Origin: Calliphora vicina
Lineage: Eukaryota; Arthropoda; Insecta; Diptera; Calliphoridae
Direction of reading: 5' to 3'
NCBI RefSeq assembly: GCF_958450345.1
Contig: NC_088783.1
Coordinates: 55,776,395 to 55,840,394, forward strand
DNA: 64,000 bases
Part shown: piece after piece, positions 11,818-21,499 of the stretch
How positions within the stretch are numbered: position 1 is the stretch's first letter
Layout: each line of letters opens with the position of its first letter
Program-made: the position numbers and the translations under genes
Notes under the pieces: model-generated
What the model was told of the DNA's origin: nothing
What the model saw: only the letters and a program-made list of their open reading frames with translations
The model's database searches: none

Positions 11818-12386
11818 ATACCCTACACCACCATAGTGGGGAGGGTATAATGCGTTTATGCAGATGTTTGTAACGCCAAAAAATATTGGTGTAACACCCA
11901 CCTTAAAGTATATCGATCGGCTTAGAATCACTTTCTGAGTCGATTAAACGATGTCCGTCCTTCCGTCCGTCTGGCTGGTCGTCTGGCTGTCCATGTAAAC
12001 CTTTTGCGCAGAGTACAGGTCGCAATTTTGAAGATATTTCGATCAAATTTGGTACATATTATTTTTCGGCCCAAGGACGAAGCCTATTGAAACTGGCTAA
12101 AATCGGTTCATTATTTCACCTAGCTCCCATACAAATGTCCTCCCGAAATTGGACTTTATCGGCCATAAATGTTTAATTTATATATGTATCTACACAAATT
12201 TCCGCTCCAAATTAGTTTTATATATACAAAATTCATGTTACCAAATTTTGTTACGATCGGTCCATAATTAGTCATAGCTCCCACTTCTGAAAATCACTCA
12301 AAAATATAATTTATTGAAATTTTAAAAGAAAAATGTTTTTGCTCTTTTACTTAGTGTAGGGTATTATGACCGACCATACTTTCTTA
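11818..12386 (-). mobile_element. DINE-1-like element (type B), internally deleted
   Basis: Starts ATACCCTACACCACCATAGT and ends with GTGTAGGGTAT followed by a GACCGACCATACTTTCTTA tail, in reverse orientation relative to the copy at 38,284. The ends form an 11-bp inverted repeat (ATACCCTACAC/GTGTAGGGTAT). It contains the CGATGTCCGTCC microsatellite block and the AATTTTGAAGATATTTCGAT block typical of the family. It lacks about 150 bp of the interior compared with 36,412-37,158. Confidence 0.75.
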
Positions 12387-13762
12387 ATTGTTTATTATTC
12401 TATTTGTTTTATAAAAAAATTTCAATTAATATATTGTTACGAAATTTCATTATCAATTTGAATTTAATGCTTGCAACATTCATCATGTTCATAAACATCA
12501 ATATAAACTTCTACTTATCAAATATGTTGATAACGTGCTTCTTTCTACTAACATTGTTTATAAGTATGACAACATTAAATGTGAAACACCTTTGAAAGCT
12601 GTATGTGATCATTGTGGAAATATAGCATTTGAATTTTTCCCTTAGATTATTCACGAGACTTCTAGAAGATGGCGCTTTGTATGTTTAGTAATAGCGAGCT
12701 GTGAGTGAGCTGTATATCGTAGGCGCTGTTAGAGATAATGGCCCATCATAATCATAGTCGTTGACTTTAGAGAGCTAAAGTTTTGTGGCATCAAGCCACA
12801 AAATGTGCACGTCTGATGCCAAATGTGACACCTTCTCTTGCGCCAGTAAAAGGCGTAAATGATTTTTTTTTTCGTATTTCAAATATAAAGAAAATATTTC
12901 TCAATTTTCATTTGTTATTATTCGTATATTTGGATTTCTGTTTTTTATTTTTCTATTATTTGACGTAACAAGGCATAGCATTCTAAACTCTCTCCCTAGT
13001 GATTCTACCTTCTAATGGTTGTATCATGGTTTCTGACAACATACTTCCGCATAGAATAATATATCCATAGAAGCGTTACTGAGAGAGAAAAAACCTAAGT
13101 CTGTTGTCAAAAACCTAAGTCGTGAGAATGTATTAGTACATAGTTTTGAGACACACAAAAATGTTTACATTTTAATTTATTTAAATTATCTTCTATTTTC
13201 AATGCTAAAAATTTAAACTCTGTTTTATAAATTAAATTCTACACAAATAAAATTAAGTGTCAAAAATTAATAAAAAATATTTTTTTTCGTTTGAGCAAAA
13301 TTAACGTGTTTCGGCAAAAAAGTGTCCTACAAAGTATTCAAAAAATGTGCCAATAATTGTATAGAAGTGTAATAAAGTGGTTCGGTCTATATTTAGTTGG
13401 AAAATCATAGTTAAAATTTCAAGTATTTTGATGTTTTCAATTCTCTCACAAGTATGTTGAATTCACATATCACAAGTACGTGTGAGAGAGTAATTATTGC
13501 TACTCTCAGCTTACTCTCAGTTGCGCCTCTAGTTGTACCCTATGTACTTCCGTTTTTGGCTCTCAGTTACCTATCTAGTTGTTGTCTATGCCCATATACA
13601 TATGTTTCAATTCGTGAACAAAAACATAGTTTGATTAGTTCAAGAAAATAATTATGAAATTAATTTTTACTGATATCACGTTCTAATAAAAACATCTACA
13701 GCAAATATGAGTTAATTTCAAAAATTTGATTTGCGGGTATCATCATTTTTCTGAAGGTTTTT
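12387..13762. other. Non-coding DNA with a partial MITE
   Basis: No gene. Near 13,095-13,145 the phrase AAAAACCTAAGTCGTGAGAA followed by TGTATTAGTA matches the small MITE at 55,546-55,715, so a fragment of that family is present. 12,735-12,755 has a CATAATCATAGTC motif shared with the termini of the 62,382-62,999 element. 13,440-13,560 contains ACTCTCA repeats of unknown nature. Confidence 0.5.
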
Positions 13763-14274
13763 GCGTAAATAGAAATAATGGCGTCCTTTTTTTTGGAAAA
13801 TTTTCACTCCAATATTTCATTTCTATCACTAACCATTAAAAAGTTATGAGGCTTCAAAGTTATTTATTTAACAAGAAAATAATAATTGGTAAAAAAAGTT
13901 TAGAATTTTTTTTATTAGTTTGCCTTAACAAAACATTTTTAAATCCACATAACATTTTAACGGTTTACGATAGAAAGGAAATATAAGTACCGTTTTGATA
14001 AGCTTAAAATACATTTTCATCGTGCATATTTAGAAAAACTAAAATCCTTTTTTTTTTTAATGAGATTTGAGCCCTCTGTTGTGGGTTTTTGGAAAAAAAT
14101 TTAAGGTTTCCAAAAACATCAATTGTATTAATTAAATGAAATCAGATTTGCAATATACTCAACTGTTTTTTCTCTACAGTAAAATGTGCTCAAAATCCGC
14201 GTCTTTAGGTGCGTTGAACCACCACAAGGAGTGAAAATTATCCAAAAAAAGGATGCCATTATTTTTGTTTATGC
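13763..14274. mobile_element. Short inverted-repeat element (MITE-like)
   Basis: Arms at 13,763-13,812 and 14,228-14,274 are inverted copies: both read ATAATGGCRTCCTTTTTTT, then a GGAWAATTTTCACTCC block. The 410-bp interior is AT-rich and non-coding. No clear target duplication was found, so the outer limits may be slightly off. Confidence 0.6.
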
Positions 14275-14604
14275 AAATTGTTTATGGAAATTGATGAAAT
14301 GAAATGACCTTGTCACAAACGAACCCTAATGTATGGTAATCTAATTTTTGCACTAGAAAATAAAATTTTAGAAACCAAATTTGACGATTGCATTCCCTGA
14401 TTATTTAATAATATCAACTACAACAACTTCAAACTACATTAATAATATGTATGTACGAGTATTACTTCAATACCGCTCAATAAACTAAACTAAATTATTT
14501 ATATAATGCTGTTTATTGTTGCTGTTTTTGCCATTGTTGTTTCAATTTATTAAGTGAAAACGTTTGTTCATCAACAATATTTACAACAAAGTAACAGATA
14601 AACA

Positions 14605-14895
14605 AGTAGGAGAGCTTTGCCGAATCATATATACCCTTCACCAAATTAAACTATAAGATAAAGATTAAAAATATTTTTTTGGTAAAAACAATTAAAAAAA
14701 ATCAGCCTTTTGTGGACCGATTTTTTCGATTTTAAATAACAACCGAAAAGGGACTATAGCTGATATATTGATATATAAATCAAGTATGTTAGTACTTTGG
14801 GTGCTACGGAATGTTGATTTCTACATACAAAAATATATAAATTACAAACGGAATGACAAACTTATATATAATCTTGACATTCATGGTGAAGGGCA
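14605..14895 (+). mobile_element. DINE-1-like element (type A), internally deleted
   Basis: Begins with the CAAGTAGGAGAGCTTTGCCG head and ATATACCCTTCACC. It keeps GACCGATTTTTTCGATTTTAA, GGGACTATAGCTGATATATT and ATTACAAACGGAATGACAAA, then ends GGTGAAGGGCATAAC. The central blocks with the TACGTCG site are missing. Confidence 0.75.
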
Positions 14896-15439
14896 TAACA
14901 AAACAGGAGAAAAACATAACAAATCGAGTGTATTGCAATTTAGAGCAAAATACGAACAAAATTAAATTATCAACCACATCACTTTGTCATTTTGCAGGTC
15001 TATTCTCCTTAAATGCATTCTGTTGTAGATACAATATTATTGTTGTTTTTGTTCTTGTTAATAAGCTGCTGTAAACTAATATGAGAATACAATATTAAAT
15101 ACCATTATTTTTTATGCTCAATTAGTAGTAAGTAGCATTGTAAAATGTAATGTAATATGCCACAATATTAATTTAATAGAAATAGTTTTATAATTTAATT
15201 TAAAAAAAAAAATAACTGTAATAAAAACAATTACAATAAAAGATAAAAATATATATGTAAATTAAGGATGCAACCAAAATTATTCTCATCACTACATAGT
15301 AGCTCATAGTTTCTTTGGGTCATTTCGAGACAATAAATATTTTTAGTTTTTAGAAAATCTATTACAGGAAACGTAACTCTCATCTCAGAAAGATAATGAA
15401 GTTGAAAGTAATGGAATTTCAACAAGGCAATAATATACT

Positions 15440-16600
15440 TAATGAGTCAAAAATTACATCAACCTCTACACCTGCCTACACAGGAGCGGGCAAGAGGATC
15501 CGATCAACGAGGAGCACAAAAATGTAGATTCGGACAAGAATAAAACGCTCAAAGAAAGAACAAGTGTTGAGCCGATCTCTTTGAATCAAGAGGGAAGTAT
15601 TAAACACAAGTTCCTACACGCTGAGAATAAATATAATTGGGCTGGTTACTGTAACCATTTATATAGTGTTACAAGATTTTTAACAATATTATAGTCACAG
15701 TAACCATTTACATGATTGTGGTAACCATAATATGGTTAATTTACGATTCACATGATTGTATCAACCATATATATGGTTACAGTAAACAAATATATGTTTG
15801 TGACAACCATTTATATAATGAAAGACTTATCATATTATGGTGCTCTCGGCTTAAGGCTTATCATAATCTGAGAACAACATATTATGATAAAATTATTCAT
15901 CATAAATATGGTTGCCACAAACATGTATTTGTTTACTGTAACCATATATATGGTTGATACAATCATGTGAATCGTAAATTAACCATATTATGGTTACTGT
16001 GACTATAATATTGTTAAAAATCTTGTAACACTATATAAATGGTTACAGTAACCATGTCCAATTATATTTTTTCTCTGCGTGTACATTCAGAGAATCATCT
16101 ATGGCAGTGAATTTTTCATTTGGAAAAATGTAATCAAAAGAAAGCCCCACCACCTTTAAATATGAAGCTGGACACAAAACCAGCCGAAGTGACAAAATGA
16201 CTGAAATAAATATGTCGGTTATGTCGTCATAGAATCTACCAGCAGTCAAACTCAGCCTATAGAACAAGTCAAAAATACACCCCGAGCAAAAACGTTTGGG
16301 CAGCCTGATTAAAACTGCCGAAGCGAAAATTATAGGCAAACTGGACAAATTACGAATATCGAATATCAGAGAAGAGGGTGAATATGCCTCTCTTATCATG
16401 ACTGGTTTAGAGAACTCATTTTATGTTTTTGCAACTACGCTAATCTATATCAAAACAGAACATGAATAAATATGATGCCATCCACAGAGAAGATGTCTAA
16501 GAGGTCACTTTAATCATTGGTGGTTTCGACAACAATCAGGTCCATTTAAAGAAAAATACATAAAAAGAGACAGGTCCTATGAAGTTCGGGAAATAAAAAA
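15440..16600 (+). pseudogene. Degenerate coding-like sequence of unknown origin, split by a MITE
   Basis: The sequence left (15,440-15,614) and right (16,084-16,600) of the palindromic MITE is much less AT-biased than the surroundings and reads as protein-like fragments on the plus strand, for example KTLKERTSVEPISLNQEGSI on the left and REEGEYASLIMTGLENSFYV on the right. Several stops interrupt the frame. A fragment with GCTAATCTA, TCAAAACAG and GAACATG-ATAAAT is shared in the same order with 21,365-21,440, so this belongs to a dispersed element, perhaps a retrotransposon. I cannot recognise a domain with confidence. Confidence 0.35.
15617..16081. mobile_element. Palindromic Tc1/mariner-type MITE
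   Basis: The 465-bp element is one near-complete foldback. Its ends read CACGCTGAGAATAAATATAA on the left and CACGCAGAGAAAAAATATAA on the right (inverted). It is flanked by TA on both sides (15,615-15,616 and 16,082-16,083), the target duplication of Tc1/mariner elements. The arms continue with inverted pairs such as GGTTACTGTAACC, ATTTACGATTCACATGAT and ATCAACCATATATATGGTT down to a small loop near 15,840-15,880. There is no transposase. A degraded relative lies at 32,095-32,203. Confidence 0.85.
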
Positions 16601-17272
16601 CAAGTAAGAGAGATATATTCGGCTGTGCCGAATCTTATATACCCTTCACAAAATTATACTTTAAAATAAATTTTTTTAAATATGTTTAGTTAAACAAAAT
16701 AAAATTTTTTTTTTAATTGTTTTTCAAAATTTTTTTTTAAATTGTTTTTTAAAAAAAAGTTTTTCCAAATTTTTTTAAATTTTATTTTTTTTTTTTGGAA
16801 AAAAAATGTATGACAAAAAATTTTTTTGATGAAAATAAAATTCGGGTTAAAAAATATTTTTCCCGATTTTGACCCATTGTAGGTACAACTTACTATAGTC
16901 TTATCTACATCGTTGCAATGGACTTTGAAATATCTATCATTAGATATCCATATTGTCTATATTAATGACTTAGTAATCCAGATATAGATCAAAAATAGGT
17001 CAAAAATCTAGTTTGTCCAGGTTTTTTGCTCATATCTCCGTTATTTATGGACCGATTTTGCTGACTTTAAATAGTAAACTTCTCGAAAGCATGTCTGAAA
17101 GAATTATTTTACAGACGGACATGGCTTAATCGACTCCGCTATCTATAAGGATCCAGAATATATATACTTTATAGGGTCGGAAATGAAAAATGTAGAAATT
17201 ACAAACGGAATGACAAACTTATATATACCCTTCTCACGAAGGTAAAGGGTATAATTATGCTCGGCCAAGCCT
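16600..17272 (+). mobile_element. DINE-1-like element (type A), nearly complete
   Basis: This is the best full-length copy in the window. It begins with ACAAGTAAGAGAGATATATT, then a hairpin (TTCGGCTGTGCCGAA) and TATACCCTTCAC. It continues through poly-A/T stretches and then the GATTTTGACCCATTGTAGGT, CTATCATTAGATATCC, ACGGACATGGCTTAATCGA and AGAATATATATACTTTA blocks. It ends GAAGGTAAAGGGTATAAT and GCTCGGCCAAGCCTGAATAT. The two ends are imperfect inverted repeats, each with its own small hairpin. The block order resembles Drosophila INE-1 as I remember it. Confidence 0.8.
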
Positions 17273-17399
17273 GAATATATATTGGTTGTATAACTTACAA
17301 ATATGGGATTTGCAATAGATGGCGTATCTTTTGAACGTCTTTTTTCTTTTTAATAACATATCTGCCATTTAGTTACGGAACATTATATTGTGAACAACT

Positions 17400-18310
17400 T
17401 ATTTTTTTTTTTGCTTCGAAAGTGTCGAATTTTGTACCAACGAATCGACATATGCGGAAAGTTTTGCTTTAGTTCTTTAATTTGTAAAAGGTGCCGCTGA
17501 AGCACACGTTTCAACGTGCGAGAGATGGTTTGTGAAGTTCAGAAGGGATTGTATTGACATGCCAGCCAAAAAAGTTTGAAGACCATGAATTTGAGGCATT
17601 ACTCCATTCAGATTGTAAGACAAGAACATGCTAAATAATTGGGAGCAATTATAAAAGGTTTGCGAGCAGCAAGTTTCATCCAAAAGCAAGGAAATTGGGT
17701 ACCTTACGAATTGAAGCCTAGAGACCTTGAAAGACTACTTTGCGTGTCCAAAATGATTCATGAACGCTTTTTGATCAAATTTGAAGCCCGGCCAACCAGC
17801 CGAATTGACACCAAAGCCAAATATCCATGCCGCTAAGGAAGTGCTCTATATTGGTGGGAGCAAAAAGGTCATATCTATTATGAGCTGCTGAAATCTTGCC
17901 AGACCATCACAGGGAACATGAAACGAACACAACTGATTCGTTTGAAGCTAGTATTGGACGAAAAACACCCAGAATATGCGGCGTAATATTCCATCATCAC
18001 AACCCTCGGCAGAAGTTGCAGTACCAGTTAAAAATTATTTAGAATGAAGTGTGCCATACCCGTCCGACTACTATTTGTTTCGATCGATGCAGAACGCTCT
18101 CTCTGGAATGCACTCTACTGGGAGCATAGTTGTTGTTGTTGTAGCAGCACTGATTGCTAAGTTGACAGCACTTGGACAAGTGAAATCGGGTTGTTCCGTT
18201 GCGTAGAACCAGCTATCGTGGGAAAGAAGAGCAGTTCTTTTGGCTCGGAATCGATATGTTGCCAGAAAGATGCGAAAAGGTCATAGCATGCAATACCCAA
18301 TACTTTAAAT
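17400..18310 (+). pseudogene. mariner transposase pseudogene
   Basis: Reading across several frames gives mariner landmarks in order. There is an N-terminal helix-turn-helix part with AEAHVSTCERWFVKFRRDC, then the linker IQKQGNWVPYELKPRDLERL (near 17,680-17,740), then GSKxVxxxYYELLKSCQTITG and RTQLIRLKLVLDEKHPEY (near 17,850-17,980), and a C-terminal YPSDYYLFRSMQNALSG (near 18,058-18,110). The region that should hold the first catalytic Asp (GDEKW) is missing. The HDNARPH motif reads HHHNPR, so the second Asp is lost. Only the third Asp survives. Frameshifts and stops are numerous. A TTG/GTAGCAGC-type insertion follows 18,120. No terminal repeats were found. The copy is dead. Confidence 0.85.
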
Positions 18311-18376
18311 AAATTAATATTGTGTAAATGTTTCAAAATAAAAGCTTAAAATTTTTAAAAATTAAGCATTTTAAAG

Positions 18377-19389
18377 CAGAGACCAAAAATAACTGTTATT
18401 AAATTTTTTGAGAATGAAAAAGTTAGGCATAAATCAATGAATAATTTTTACGTTTTTAAATAAGAGTTATTCATAATAAATATTTTTTTACGTTGCTCAT
18501 AACTTTTATTTTCGATTTATATTTTTTTACGTTGCTCATAACTTTTTTTTTCAATTTGTATGTTTTTAAGTTGCCTAATAAGAGTTATTCTAAAGAATAT
18601 ATTTTTTTCGTTGCTCATAACTCAAAAGAAGTTTCATTGAATTTAACCTTTAAAGTCCCAAAAAATAAGCTTGGTATGAGATTGATGTTTTTTATTGTGT
18701 GTGTTTTTAATTATGAAGAATTTTGTTTCACAATCAATGTTTTAGCAAACGCATTGTCCGCCAAGTTGCACCTTTTCTCAGTCAACAAAATACGCAAAGC
18801 AGAAAATGCTCTTTCAACAGAAAGCCGTTTAGCCGGCAGTGCATAGAAAATATGAACCTATTTATTCAAAAATTGCAAAAGTATACTTTTTCTCTTCCCA
18901 ATATTGCAACAAATCGGCTTCAAAGTCCAGTCTCACAGGTTTAAAGCTCTCTATTTCAGCTATAGCTGCTAATAACTCTCCCGATATATTGCCTTTGTCA
19001 TCTTCTGAAGATAAATCCACTTCAAGTTCTCTAATTGATGTTCCGAACAACGAAGACGTATTAAGATTCGTCGATTCGTCAATCAGAAAATCTGATATTG
19101 GTTGAAGTGGAGATACTTCAGGTGAAATTATATCGAAAATAAAAGTTTTGAGTAACGAAAAAAAATATTTATTATAAATAACTCTTATTAGGCAACGTAA
19201 AAAAATATAAATCGAAAATAAAAGTTATGAGCAACGAAAAAAAATATTTATTATGAATAACACTTATTGAAAAGCAAAACTTATTTTCATTGAGAATAAC
19301 TATTATTTAAAGAAACAAAAATTTATTTCTACAATATAACAGTTATGGCTAAATTTTTTTAGATATTTCTTATAACAGTTATGTCTCTG
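18377..19389 (-). mobile_element. hAT transposon, internally deleted, with 8-bp target duplication
   Basis: The ends read CAGAGACCAAAAATAACTGT on the left and, inverted, CAGAGACATAACTGTTATAA on the right. They are flanked by a perfect 8-bp direct repeat TTTTAAAG (18,369-18,376 and 19,390-19,397), the hallmark of hAT insertion. Inner inverted blocks with ATAAATATTTTTTT and TTGCTCATAACTTTT occur in two copies on each side, making long composite subterminal arms. A hAT transposase fragment lies between the arms on the minus strand. Confidence 0.88.
18716..19050 (-). pseudogene. hAT transposase C-terminal remnant
   Basis: The minus strand reads DLLQYWEEKKYTFAIFE at 18,862-18,915. After a stop and frameshifts it continues as a VERAFSA core, a RILLTEKRCNLADNAF stretch and IVKQN. 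The LLxYW and VERAFSA landmarks place it in the hAT dimerisation region. Family proteins are several hundred residues longer, and nothing of the catalytic domain or zinc finger remains. It differs in sequence from the remnant at 1,920-2,231, so two hAT families are present. The enclosing inverted repeats and the 8-bp duplication support the call. Confidence 0.75.
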
Positions 19390-19404
19390 TTTTAAAGTCA
19401 TACA

Positions 19405-19525
19405 CCTAATAATATCCTACACTAACTAATGAGTAAAAACTGTTTTCTTTTAAAATGTCAATAATTTATTTTCGTGAATGATTTTCGGAAGCCGGCCTTC
19501 TATGGAAGCTATGACTAATTAGAGT
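19405..19525 (+). mobile_element. DINE-1-like element (type B), left-end fragment
   Basis: Contains TAATATCCTACACTAACTAA, TCAATAATTTATTTTCGTGA and GATTTTCGGAAG followed by GGAAGCTATGACTAATTA, matching the first 120 bp of the copy at 38,284. It stops where the Transib-like fragment begins. Confidence 0.65.
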
Positions 19526-19529
19526 CTAA

Positions 19530-19814
19530 TTAGTCAGATAGATAGCCACGACGAGCTTTTTTGTAGTGCTCGATGAGGAGATACTATATGTGTAAGCTTT
19601 TTGAAATCGGAACACAAACGAAGAAATAGGATCGTTTTAAAAATTGATCATACTCGAGTCCTATTTTGGGGACCCCTGGCCGCACCTCTGGTGGACTCAT
19701 GCGGTCTAAATTCAAACCTTAAACTCGACAACACTTCTTCTTTGCGCGTGTCAAATTTCTTTCAAATCGGACTAAGGGTTTAGCTTTATTTCCTCTTTTT
19801 TCTCTACCACTGTG
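19530..19814 (-). mobile_element. Transib-like element, single-end fragment
   Basis: Matches the right inverted repeat of the 7,612-8,797 element: GATAGCCACGACGAGC, GAACACAAACGAAGAAATAG, GGACCCCTGGCCG and TTTGCGCGTGTCAAATTT, ending CTACCACTGTG at 19,814. The opposite end is missing. The junction at about 19,525 is directly against a type B DINE-1-like fragment. Confidence 0.7.
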
Positions 19815-19819
19815 CACTG

Positions 19820-20410
19820 CACGATGTAGCTACTTACTACGAGTTATGTATTTTGATATAATATTAGGGGATATTTGTATAATTTTTTGTGAATAAAATG
19901 AAAAGTTGTGCACAGATTTTATTTATTTAGAGCTTGTTTTATTTGGAACTTCGTTTTCTAAATGTGTAATGTGTAAATGTGTAAATGCGTATATGTATTT
20001 TTCAATTTTTAATGCCGTTTTAAAAACCAAAAACGTCTAAGTATTTCTAAAACATTATTTTTTTTGCCAAAAAAATTATATTTCTAAAACGACTGCGAAT
20101 ATTATAAACATGTTAAGATTAGCTTGAAGGTAATTTCGATGGAGAATTTCGATTTTTTCAGTTTATTCAATAAACTAAACCGTTTTTGAGTTACGCGAAT
20201 ATATGTTGTGCAACCTCCTCCATTTTCGAAATAACGGTATATCTCGAAAATACGAGCTAACCTAAAAAAACGGTTAGCACCACTGAATTTAGCGTACCCA
20301 AATTAGTTAAAGCCGCTGGGTGCCCCTCTTGACAGAAAAAAAAGTGTCAATTTCGTGCATAGTGTAATTAATCAAAACAAAAAAATGTTTAAAAAAAGCG
20401 TTTTCATATA
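19820..20410. other. AT-rich non-coding DNA
   Basis: No gene. The GTGTAATGTGTAAATGTGTAA stretch near 19,960 is a small tandem repeat of GTGTAAAT-like units. Nothing else recognised. Confidence 0.5.
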
Positions 20411-20413
20411 ATA

Positions 20414-20445
20414 GAAGTACAAGGTCCATATGGACCTTGTACTTC
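20414..20445. repeat. Perfect 32-bp palindrome
   Basis: The left half is GAAGTACAAGGTCCAT and the right half is its exact reverse complement, with no spacer and CATATG at the centre. It lies about 40 bp before the truncated end of a type B DINE-1-like copy. Confidence 0.95.
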
Positions 20446-20474
20446 ATATAAGGGCAACTTCTCCTCAACCGTCG

Positions 20475-21088
20475 GAGGGCAAAACGATGTCCGTCCGTCC
20501 GTCTGGCTGGTTGTCTGTCCATGTAAACCTTGTGGGCAAAGTACAGGTCGCAATTTTGAAGATAATTCGATAAAATTTAGTACATATAGTTCTTTCGACC
20601 CAAGAACCAAGCCTAACTGGCTGAAATAGCTCCATTATTTTGCCTAGCCCCCATACAAAGGTCCTCCCAAAATTGGACTTTATCGGTCATAAATGTTTAA
20701 TTTATATAAGTATCTACACAAATTTCGCTACAAATATGTTTTGTATATACGAAATTCATGTCACCAAATTTTGTTAAGATCGGTCCATAATTATACATAG
20801 CTCCCATATAGACCCGTTTCCGAAAATAACTTTAACCTGCAAAAATCTCTTAAAAATTTTGGTATGCACACAAAATTCAACATAAATAACTTCCATATAG
20901 ACATAAATCACTCGACTTAATTTCATTGTCATCGGTCCATAATTGATCATAGCTCCCAAATAAGGCCCACTTCCAAAAATCAGTCACAAATATAAATTAT
21001 TGATTTTTTAAAAGAAAAATTTTTTGCACATTTACTTAGTGTAGGGTATTATATGGTAGGGCTTGACCGATCATACTTTCTTACTTGA
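20475..21088 (-). mobile_element. DINE-1-like element (type B), end-truncated
   Basis: Begins inside the family at ACGATGTCCGTCCGTCCGTC and continues through AATTTTGAAGATAATTCGAT, ACAAAGGTCCTCCCAAAATT, GATCGGTCCATAATTATACA and the GTGTAGGGTATTATATGG tail. The first 115 bp of the family, with the ATACCCTACACCACC end, are missing. Confidence 0.78.
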
Positions 21089-21179
21089 TTTTTTATGTAT
21101 TTACAGATATTTATTTTTAAATTTCTGCTCATTCTTACCATAAATTAATTTGTTTGCGATTTTTTTTAAAAAATAATGT

Positions 21180-21490
21180 GACGCGAGGCGACCAAATTTG
21201 AGGGGCCACTCTCTGCCCAGCATTTTGACTACGAAGCTGAACAACTTGACAGCAACTCGAAAACACATCAGCTCTATCGCTGTGAAATTTCGTTACGATA
21301 TCTCTACTAGCTCCCGAGGTACCTAATTATTTCCTAAAAAACTTTTCTAAACCATTGTGATACGCTAATCTACTTCAAAACAGTAAACCCACCTGTGGTC
21401 TGGAATGCAGTCTGAACATGGATAAATGTGATGTCGATATGTATGTATATATATTCCAAAACAGGACAAACACAGGTCCTAATACACAGT
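21180..21490 (+). pseudogene. Degenerate fragment of a dispersed element, possibly a retrotransposon
   Basis: GC content is higher than in the flanks. A plus-strand frame near 21,390-21,440 reads GLECSLNMDKCDVDM, loosely like the GLxVNPxKT stretch of I/R1-type reverse transcriptases. The similarity is too short to be certain. A shorter relative lies at 16,430-16,480. Confidence 0.25.
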
Positions 21491-21499
21491 GAGATAAAT

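Noticed and set aside
16043..16399. 118-codon minus-strand open frame
   Set aside because: It runs across the right end of the palindromic MITE and antisense to the protein-like plus-strand fragments, so it is most likely a chance frame.
20307..20610. Open frames with Arg/Pro-rich repeats near the GTCCGTCC tract, and similar ones at 36,744-37,054 and 38,389-38,583
   Set aside because: They are translations of the DINE-1-like type B repeat and its microsatellite; the same peptides appear wherever the repeat occurs.
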